Source: Limnoperna fortunei
Taxonomy: Eukaryota; Mollusca; Bivalvia; Mytilida; Modiolidae
NCBI GenBank assembly: GCA_944474755.1
Contig: OX104112.1
Location: forward strand, 86,813,756 to 86,877,755
DNA length: 64,000 nucleotides
Direction of reading: 5' to 3'
Shown: in pieces, positions 55,731 to 64,000 of the stretch
How the letters are laid out: each line of letters starts with the position of its first letter
How positions within the stretch are numbered: the stretch's first letter is position 1
The notes under the pieces: generated by a model
Database searches by the model: none
The model's input: the letters and a program-made list of their open reading frames with translations, nothing else
Told to the model about the DNA's origin: nothing
Made by a program: the position numbers and the translations under genes

Positions 55731-56943
55731 AGTTAAAACAACTCCTTATTGTTTTTTTCAATATATTGACCAGCGATGATGATGATGATATTTTTTTTTC
55801 AACTTTAACGTCAATTTCTATTTTATTAATTAACGAGAAAACCGCGAGTTTCTGCTTTATTAACTTCGTATGGTTAAATCTTAAATGTAAAAACCAACAA
55901 AATCTAAACATAATTTTTCACTTTGTCGATTAAAATGTGTAATTTCAATATAACAACCATAAATTCCTCATGAAAAACCTGCATTTTTCTGTGATAATTG
56001 GTATTTATTGCCAGTAATACCATCACGCAGGTCAAGATAGCTATTTCGTTCAGGCAATTAATGCATACAATTCGTTAGGCCTTGTATTCTACATGATCAA
56101 TAATGCCTTAAACTTGAATGCAATTTCTAAGAAATAATAAGCAAACAAATCCAGCATTCTGACTGGCCATTGGAGGTTTAGAACATCCCCCTGAATAGAA
56201 CTACATAATCAATACATCTTATATAGATGGTAATCATCGCTTGTTTCTTTATCTAATACTTGATATTTAATGAGACTGCATAACCTGTTAAAAGGTAAGA
56301 CAATTAGTTGTTCTTTATGGTAGTTATCATTCAAACCTTTAAAATAAAGCATAAAATCTATATTTAACAATTTAAAAAAATATATAAATTAAATTCTCAT
56401 AGCGTGAATGATATTAACTGAACAATCGTATAATTATGAAGAACATAAAAATACTGAAGTAACAGTAATGTCAACAATACATGATATTCTAACTGTTTGG
56501 AAATGTGATAAATTTTGGTAACAAATGACCAGGGAGAAATTGATAATAGTAAGGATGATGGTTGATATTACCTAAAGCAATTGACAACTTTACTTTATTA
56601 GCAAAAAAAAGAAGCAAAATTGTTAAACAAATCACATTATTACTAGCAAAATTTGGAAAAAGCCCAAAAGACAACTACTTTTATCTTTTGGTTATCTTGT
56701 GAAATAAAAATATTCTTTCTGACAATTAAGAAAACACCACTGAAACAAAGTAGCAAAAATAGTGCTTGTCTTTTTGATGGCATTTATTTAACGTAATTAA
56801 ATTACTTTCAATGGGCAATACATGAATTTAACTTAAGTGTCAAACAGTAATAATTCCTTCTTTTCGTTTGCTTTGAGCCACCCAACAGCTATATAAAGTG
56901 CACAAGATCCGCGATAGGTTCGGCAATAGAACGAATAATTGTG
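55731..56943. other. Intergenic; (GAT)n near 55777
   Basis: A short GATGATGATGATGATA run, otherwise AT-rich with no recognised feature. Confidence 0.5.
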
Positions 56944-57900
56944 CCCTCGCGGTTTTTTTTATTGTTTATTGTTTTTTTGTTTTTGTTTTGTTAAGCGAGG
57001 GTACGAATTTAGTCCCATTACTCGTAATGTAGCAGAGTGTCACCATTTTTTTATCGGTTTCGTGTTTAAGCTCGATCATTATTGTTACGTGATGATAGTT
57101 ATTGAAGTTTTATTAACCCGCTGTGCATTGTGTATTTAATGACATGTTTAATTACGTTGACTACACGAAAAACATTATGAAACCCGAAACTGAATGGTGT
57201 GTTGCATCTTGGGGGGAAAGTATATGTATATTACTGGATTCTTACTACGTATTGGTTGTTACAGTATGCAAATTAGCACGATTATATTAAAATTAGGTCA
57301 CATTATTCATATACGGCAAAAATAATCATAATAGCATTTTTCACGTGCATCTTCAAATACGAAAAAGGAAATTTCTTCAATAAGGATTGTTTACCGTTAC
57401 TTTCGCAATGTCTGAAGCTTTAATAACTTTAATAACGTAAATAAGATGAATATTATGTTTGAATTTTGTATCAATAGACCGAAGCGCTTAAGGTAAAACA
57501 GTTACCTTCTTTGACCCTGTTGAACAACGCCCTTTAACAGACACAATAACAACTGATTTGTGGAATCAAATATAATGCTATCGTTACTTTAACATTATAA
57601 ACTGCAACATATACTCAAGTTCTCATATTTAGACTTGTTAGAACCATTGCTAGAAAATTGGCTGAAAATATACAGACTTTATTACCATACCAACAATTTG
57701 ACACGTTTTCTTTCGTGTTTATTTACGAATGTTTATCTATTAGCAAATTATATTACAACAATAAGAAATGTTATTCTTCCGTTTTTGTTCACTTTCTAGG
57801 ACAGACAGCCCATGACTGACAAGTGCACTCGATCGCGTCTGTTGTGTAAAATAGGCAATCAATCTGTCATGGGTAAAATAGCCAATCAAAAAGCATAAAA

Positions 57901-57936
57901 CAAGAACGTTGTTATGGTAACAAATCAACGTTCTTG
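57901..57936. repeat. 11-bp-arm hairpin
   Basis: CAAGAACGTTG (57901) and CAACGTTCTTG (57926) are perfect inverses with a 14-base loop. Confidence 0.8.
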
Positions 57937-57954
57937 AGCAACATTATATGGGGC

Positions 57955-58132
57955 GTTATGATGTCGGATATTAAACTATAGGATTATGATGTGAAAGTTG
58001 TTGGTTTACAAAAGGAATGGTTCATAATCTCGTCATTTATTGAAGATTCGCTGCGCTCCACTCGTAAAAAGACAGCAGAATTCCTCACACTCGTGGAAGA
58101 AATCTCAAATCTTCAATAAAGACTCGTGTTAG
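57955..58132 (+). repeat. Dispersed repeat piece (pair with 62570-62790)
   Basis: 'ggatattaaac', 'gatgtgaaagttgttggttta' (here) / 'gatgtaaaagttgttggttta' (there), a 'cgctgcgctccactcgtaaa' / 'ctcgttccgctccgaaaaa' block and 'tcgtggaagaa' / 'ttgtggaagat' occur in the same order. Confidence 0.58.
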
Positions 58133-58870
58133 GATCTTACATCGCTTAAATTTTATATTTAGACTTTGAAACAAACGCAGCACTCGGTTCCTTTTCCCGG
58201 TCTTTTATAGAAGTTACATAAAATATAAATCTGAAAAGTTCTATGATTTAATTTCCGACAATTAACGTTTAACTGGATGGATACTGGGCTCAATCAATCA
58301 ATCTTACATCGCTTAAATTTTATATTTAGACGTTTAACTGGATGGATACTGGGCTCAATCAATTAACGTTTAACTGGATGGATACTGGGCTCAATCAATC
58401 AATCTTACATCGCTTAAATTTTATATTTAGACGTTTAACTGGATGGATACTGGGCTCAATCAATCAATCTTACATCGCTTAAATTTTATATTTAGACTTT
58501 GAAACAAACGCAGCACTCGGTTCCTTTTCCCGGTCTTTTATAGAAGTTACATAAAATATAAATCTGAAAAGTTCTATGATTTAATTTCCGACAATTAACG
58601 TTTAACTGGATGGATACTGGGCTCAATCAACAGAACTGCTCGGCGCGTCCACAGGTGGCGCACTGGGGAGGTCCTCTCGTTGGTATAATATGGAAAGTTA
58701 CATAAAATATAAATCTGAAAAGTTCTATGATTTTACTTCCGACAATTAACGTTTAACTGGATGGATACTGGGCTCAATCAACAGAACTGATCGGCGCGTC
58801 CACAGGTGGCGCACTAGGGAGGACCTCTCGTTGGTATAATATGGAAAGCCTGGCGGAAGTCCTGTGTATG
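58133..58870. repeat. Nested tandem duplications
   Basis: GTTTAACTGGATGGATACTG plus 'ggctcaatcaa' occurs six times (about 58266, 58330, 58368, 58432, 58599, 58750). A block of about 165 bp starting 'cttacatcgcttaaatttta' (58133) returns at about 58467 nearly unchanged. A block with 'ggcgcgtccacaggtggcgc' and 'ctctcgttggtataatatgg' is present twice (58641, 58793). Short and long units interleave, as after several rounds of unequal exchange or template switching. Assembly error is possible. Confidence 0.85.
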
Positions 58871-58947
58871 CAAGGTGTTCGATGTTAACATGTAGTTAAA
58901 GAAAAAAAAAACAACCGAAAGTGCCGAATTTTAGTCTATAAAAGGCC

Positions 58948-59025
58948 TAGGCCGAATTTTACTGCCGTTATAATCCGAAGTTAGTTTTTTTTTTATTTGT
59001 CGGATTAACGGCAGAATTCAGTATT
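58948..59025. repeat. Hairpin GAATT(T)TACTGCCGTTA... / ...TAACGGCAGAATTC
   Basis: The arms are about 20 bp with small gaps. The left arm and the preceding text recur at 37003-37045. Confidence 0.65.
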
Positions 59026-59616
59026 ATTGCTCGTAATGTAGCAAATAAAAAATTCTAATTTCGGTCTATTTATACAAAATTCAAACATAATATTCATCTT
59101 CTTTACGTTATTAAAGCTCTATACATTGCGAAACTAACGGGAAACGATCTTTATTGAAGAAATTTCTGTTTTCGTCTTTGAAGATGCACGTGGAAAATGC
59201 TTTGTTGATTATTTTTCGTATATGGATAATGTGACCTAATTTTATTATTAACGTGCTAATTTGCATACTATAACAACCATTCCGTAGTAAGAATCCAGTA
59301 ATTTACATGCATTACCCAAGATGCAACACGCCATTTAGTTTCGGGTTTCTCGATGTTTTTCATGTAGTAAACATAATTATGTCAATTAATACATAACGCA
59401 CAGCGGGTTATCAAAAAACGGCATTAACTATTATCACGTATTAATAATGATCGATTTTAAACACGAAACCGATAAACAAATGGTGACACTGTCGAAAGAT
59501 ATCAAGATCGACCACGTCAGATTATATCAGCAACTTCTTTTGGACATCAAAGTGCCGGGAGTGATTCTCTCCTGCTCTGCTACATTACGAGTAATGGGGC
59601 TAAATTTGTACCCTCG

Positions 59617-61561
59617 CCAAAAAAAAAAAAAAAAACAAAATGAAAAAAAAGCGATGGTACGATTATTCGTTCTATAAAAGGCCTACCCAAGTTCTCCCTT
59701 TGGTCCATCCAATGAATAAATTGATTTACTCGTCCTGAATATCGATGAAATACTGCTTGCTAAAAATTAGGCAATCATTCAGTCAATAAATCGATCAATC
59801 AATCGGAACGTTTTATTACTCCTGCAATGGTTTGCAAGTAAACTATTATCACCGATTGACGTCCGCAAGATACAAATACAAACAAGTTATTTATAATACC
59901 TGGGTATGATTGTGACTCCTTATTGTCAAGTGACATTAGTTGACATTAGTGATGTATCGTCTTTTCATATTAATCCGCTTTTCTGAAAGCTATAATCTTT
60001 ACGTTATATTAAAATTATCCCTTGTTGTCTTGTTATAACCACTTTTTAACAAGTAAAACGTGTCACAGAGAAGGCAAACTGTATTTTAATGAAAATATAT
60101 CACAAAAAAGACGAATTCTATTTGAATGAAAATGGAAGTTCAATAAAAAATTGTCAGATGTCATGAGTTATTGTCAAATATGGATAATTTGAATTTCATC
60201 AGCCTAGATTAAAATTAACGAATACTGGCATGACGGGTGAAATGTCCAATAAATTTTAACTATTTTGATTTTTCAAATCTTCAATATTTGTGTTGACCAA
60301 AACAGACTGCTTAATGCAACTCTCCCTAATGCAGCAATGCAAACATGATGTTGTACAAATTATGTGTGCATCAATTATAGATCACTGATCAGGACGATTC
60401 TATATTAAAGTATGAACAATCTGCAATCAAATAAAAATCAGCGAAAATTATTATGATGTATAAAAACTGCAAGTTAACATTTAACCTTCGAAATCCTTAT
60501 TTTTTTAACGTTTCTTTTTTATTCTTGTGGGACAATTGCCCCACAGGACGTATTTATCTCCACAGTCTATACAGTTATAAAAATACACAAGAGATGCAGG
60601 AGAAAAAATTAAGTGACTTCCACCTGTTTATCTCTTTCTGCTAACCACATTGCCTTTTCTAATAAAATAATTTTCACAAGAACTTTACGGATTGGACATC
60701 CTTGAGAATTTAAGTTTTAAATTCATAATTGCTGCAGTTCAATGACAGGGTTTGACAATGACGCAAAAAACATACAGTATTCCGGCTTTTCAACATCTAA
60801 ATTTTACAAACATATTTGTCAGCTGCATTAGAATAAAGATAACGTTTGCTGTATTTTAAAAACTGCAGGAATTAATCTAAGATTTCATGGATATTTATTG
60901 ACTCTCCATGTACATGTCACCAATATACTGAATTTCAAACTGTCAAACCAATGATTGTTGTCTGTAAATGTGAATACAATACAGGTATGTCTTAATTCTA
61001 TAAACGTTACTTCAATTACACAAAACAGCGAACCAAAAGGTAGCTACAAATATCTAAACACATAATAAAGAAATTCATTGAACACTTTTTGCATTATACC
61101 AACAATAAATAAAACACATTAATGTATAAATACGACGCGTTGATACAATTGATACAACAAATAAATAAATTCATACGTTTTCTTCGACTCATTGCAATGC
61201 TTCGTTTCTTTGTGGTTATAAGTACACAATTATGGCTGTGAACATTTGATTGACGTCCGCTAATTTCACAGTAAGATCAAGGGTTTTCTATGTGCTTAAC
61301 AAATTTTAATTGAAGAAAGCCAATTGATCTGTGAAACGTATCATCGCAAAATGTGTTAACCAGTTTTATGTAAATACGTTCCACCAAATGAATCAGTACA
61401 GAAAATGCTATTTTTTTTAACTAAACAAAATATGTAAGTAAACGTGTTTGAATAGTTACTGTTATTAATTCTGTTTTTATACATTGTGTTACGTAGACGG
61501 TACTTATGTAATGTTGAAAACACATTAAACCTTTTTTTTTGCCATGCATTTTTTATTTTGT
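59617..61561. other. Intergenic, nothing recognised
   Basis: A poly(A) run of about 17 at 59619, then AT-rich unique sequence. No gene or repeat pair was identified. Confidence 0.5.
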
Positions 61562-61815
61562 AAGAATGTGTCCATGGGACACAGATGCCCCCGCTAAATG
61601 AAGTCCCAAACAGGAAGTAGTTGTCCGCCGACAGGTCTGAAAGTTGCTTAGGACGTACAACTTGTGATACTGAACCACACTGATAAATTTCAAATTGTTC
61701 TCATGAGAAAAGCTGACGGAAATTCGTCCGTACGACAGACGGACGGACGGGCGGACGGACGGACGGACATGAGTAAAACTTAATGCCCCCCCGACATTTC
61801 GTCGCGGGGTCATAA
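61562..61815 (+). mobile_element. Short Helentron-like element (about 250 bp)
   Basis: A perfect 5' hairpin GTGTCC-ATG-GGACAC (61568-61582) is followed by the box AGATGCCCCCGCT. The body is 'aaacaggaagtagttgtccg' and related text. A GGAC tract (61738-61769) precedes 'taatgcccccccgac' and the 3' fold CCCCCGAC-ATTTC-GTCGCGGGG, ending GTCATAAAA. It has the same order of parts as 7733 and 20998. The expected CTAG start is mutated (GTAAGAA). Confidence 0.78.
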
Positions 61816-62569
61816 AAAGAGGGAAGAAAACCGATTGGTCAAAATGGCGTACTTTTCCTTTTATATACATTTCTGTCCTTCACTTTTAAAATCGTAAATA
61901 CCCTCAATAAAATATTTAATAGCATAGTAACTAATGCGTAACCTTGGTTTAGAATTGTCAACAGTTGGTTCAGGAAACATTTAATCGCGAACCTTGCCTG
62001 TTATCAACTGATTGATATGTTAGAAACAGATAATCTATTTCCTTATTTCCTTTATTGCTAAACGTGTAATTTGATATAAATGGTTCGACTATTTTCTTTG
62101 ATTGTTTTGTGAGAAAAACTGTTATGGGAAAATGCATTTTCCTTTGCTCCAGATTTGTTCGATTTGAAACAATTCCTTGTGGGCCATAAACATCTTCCTT
62201 GCACACTTAAGCACATTCATTTAGCAATAAATGTTAGACAATTACCATCGCAACGATGATTTGTTTCGCATTCAAAGTATGTTAAACAGTCAATGATCTT
62301 TGAACATGCAATTTACTTCTTTTTCTTACTAAGTGGTTCGGTATAATGTACTACATGTAAGTCCATAGTAACATGCATTCAAATATTATTAGGTGTTTAA
62401 TGGTAACATACAAAAGTATATTGCATCATCAACTATAGTAAATAATTACTTTTCAACTTGTCTTCATTGCCCTGTTTTCAGTAAAATTTGTTTTTTAACA
62501 CTTTGTTAATGTGAAGAAGTTACACAACGGCAAGTGATTAAGATAAAATTTAAAGTTCTCGTTTTGGCC
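61816..62569. other. Intergenic, nothing recognised
   Basis: AT-rich; no gene. Confidence 0.45.
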
Positions 62570-62790
62570 GTTTTGATTGTAGGATATTAAACAATGGATA
62601 GTCTATATAACATCGCGATGTAAAAGTTGTTGGTTTAGGAAGAAATACGTACTTTCACTAGTGATAGTAAAGTTCATGTCTTTTTACTCGTTCCGCTCCG
62701 AAAAACGCAATTTTTCTATAACTTGTGGAAGATCCCTAAAACGTATAAGAGAACTTTTCTTTGTTATCGGTAATAACTAAAGAGAACGCA
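62570..62790 (+). repeat. Dispersed repeat piece (pair with 57955-58132)
   Basis: Same order of landmarks as the partner segment, diverged. The form (short hairpin words such as TCGTTCCGCTCCGA) suggests a MITE-like source. Confidence 0.55.
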
Positions 62791-62926
62791 CCTACATTTG
62801 AAAGATTTCGTCGAATTTCAGGAACAACACATTAAAACGTTTCCATTTAATCAATACAAATAAAAAGAAAACAGTTTTGTTTCGTAATGTTTTATTATTC
62901 CTTAATGTTGCTTTATACAATTAAGG

Positions 62927-63117
62927 ATTATCTACAAAAAATATTTTCTCCATCGAGGGATTTCCGTTTTGCACATTGTATAATCCGCGTAGCGGATTAT
63001 ATTAAATGTGCACAAAAAAACTTCTGTTTTGCACAAATGTGCACAACGTAAATTATTAAATGTTCACAACGGAAATTTTGTTATCCCTCGATAGAGAAAG
63101 TATTTTTTGTAGATAAT
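62927..63117. repeat. Palindromic repeat with central perfect hairpin
   Basis: 'attatctacaaaaaatattt' + 'tctccatcgagggat' (from 62927) is mirrored by 'atccctcgatagagaaag...tttttgtagataat' (to 63117). TTCCGTT/AACGGAA also pairs. The centre contains ATAATCCGC-GTA-GCGGATTAT (62980-63000) and alternating GTGCACA words. Confidence 0.82.
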
Positions 63118-63717
63118 ACTTATAAATAAATTCAAACAATAGAATAAACTCGACATTTTTATTTTTGTAACTGGAAATTTTTGAAAAAATTTTTGAAACA
63201 CAAAACCCGTTAGTTTCCCGCGGAGTAATATATGACGTGAAAGGGTGCGTGTCTCCATGACGATCGTTTTTTTCCATCCTCTGATAGAAAATATTTTCCA
63301 GCTAATCAAAAGTAAGTATTCTCGCAAAATTTATTTATTAAACAATGATGCGTACATAGTCAGAAAAAATTATCTTAATTTCGGAATGGAAACAGATACA
63401 AATGTAAGCTCTGCAAATATTCATCGCCTGATTCACGGCGAGTACAAATGCATTTTATTGACATTTAATTTTATTCAGGTAGTTCCATTTAATTCCATGT
63501 TGTTTGCTACACTGTAAGTCAGACTTTTCCTTTCCAGGCCTATTATATATCACCCCTAGAGCTAAACCTCTTACCCCTGGTGGATAGGAGCGTGTCAGGA
63601 CGATAACTAAATGGCCGATATTAAAAATGGATCTTTAGTAATCTGTAATTTTGTTACGACGTTCTTGAGAAGCTATGGTAAAATATTCATGAATATAACG
63701 TCTATCCATATTTAAAT
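63118..63717. other. Intergenic, nothing recognised
   Basis: A 90-codon frame at 63245-63517 has no recognisable domain. Confidence 0.45.
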
Positions 63718-63940
63718 ATTTACATTACGTATGTCTTTCATCCGTGTCCTAGATTTCTATTGGTTCAAACCGTTACAGATGACGTAGAACATTTTTTCTG
63801 TGCATTTCTCAATGAAACCGGTAGCAATGACGAGCACGCGCTTCCTTGACGACGCTCACAGTAAACAAACAACGCGAAAGAATTTAAATTAACTAAAAAT
63901 ACATTATGCACGATTTAATCAGGACCCCGGCATTTTAAAA
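63718..63940 (+). repeat. Dispersed repeat, second copy (pair with 9888-10112)
   Basis: Same landmarks in the same order as the first copy, including CCGTTACAGATGACGTAG, AATGAAACCGG and ACCCCGGCATTTT. The window ends shortly after. Confidence 0.85.
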
Positions 63941-64000
63941 AAATACAATCAAATGTAAATTTAAGAATTTAATGCATTCTTTTAAAGTTCCATTGACGTA

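Larger units (their letters stand above)
56995..59616. mobile_element. Large foldback structure with about 0.5-kb inverted arms
   Basis: The left arm (about 56995-57483) is the diverged inverse of the right arm (about 59062-59616). Both begin, from the outside, CGAGGGTAC(G/A)AATTTAG and CCATTACTCGTAATGTAGCA, continue through TTTATCGGTTTCGTGTTTAA, AACCCGCTGTGC and GATGCAACAC inverse, and end by TAGACCGAA. By eye they are about 80 percent alike. The right arm has about 85 extra bases (around 59487-59571). A T-rich/A-rich run lies outside each arm, and CCCTCGC/GCGAGGG also pairs around 56943-57001. The interior holds tandem duplications and hairpins but no transposase was recognised. It could be one element or two copies in opposite orientation. 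Confidence 0.72.

Noticed and set aside
56939..57139. 66-codon plus frame in the left foldback arm, and the 76-codon frame at 59447-59677 in the right arm
   Set aside because: They read opposite strands of the same repeat and are not conserved as proteins between arms.

Overview
The window looks like about 64 kb of AT-rich intergenic DNA from a bivalve mollusc. It holds one convincing protein-coding gene and a dense layer of mobile and repetitive DNA. The bivalve call rests on four things seen here: a lophotrochozoan-style peptide GPCR, a tRNA-derived SINE whose 3' tail matches that of a local non-LTR retrotransposon, several elements with tandem cores plus an ACGG microsatellite (the architecture described for bivalve pearl/CvA-type and Helentron-like elements), and many palindromic MITE-like repeats. 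I cannot resolve the species. All alignments were made by eye.

Layout. 0.5-2.0 kb: a dispersed element ending in a small hairpin. 2.1-3.4 kb: the only intact gene, an intronless-in-CDS rhodopsin-class peptide receptor, with a likely 5'UTR intron and a poly(A) signal. 3.8-14.3 kb: two near-identical Helentron-like elements with 172-bp tandem cores (7 and 5 units), smaller relatives, duplicated dispersed repeats and nested foldbacks. 16.7-18.6 kb: a cluster of palindromes. 19.5-31.9 kb: further element fragments, a 51-bp minisatellite, an (AAT)n/(ATT)n mirror, a LINE 3' end, SINEs and a CpG-rich MITE with about 39-bp inverted ends. 32.5-43.7 kb: inverted-repeat elements, a cluster of hairpins including one with perfect 54-bp arms, a LINE RNase H fragment and SINEs. 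46.7-47.3 kb: an 11-unit, 60-bp satellite. 52-59.6 kb: a MITE, a degenerate reverse transcriptase, and a large (about 2.6 kb) structure with 0.5-kb inverted arms enclosing nested tandem duplications. 61.5-64 kb: another Helentron-like element, a palindrome, and a second copy of a repeat seen at 9.9 kb.

How the parts relate. Elements at 0.5, 7.7, 11.0, 13.8, 19.5, 21.0, 26.9, 37.1 and 61.6 kb share some or all of one terminal grammar: a start at or near CTAG(A/C), a short 5' hairpin, a C-rich box, often an ACGG-type tract, then a 3' hairpin that is the reverse complement of the 5' C-rich box. This suggests one superfamily with interchangeable interiors. The SINEs carry a 3' tail resembling the LINE tail at 23.2 kb, so that LINE is the likely source of their mobilisation machinery. 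Apart from the GPCR, no intact coding gene, tRNA or rRNA gene was recognised. Most open frames of 60-140 codons lie in repeats or are no longer than chance would give.
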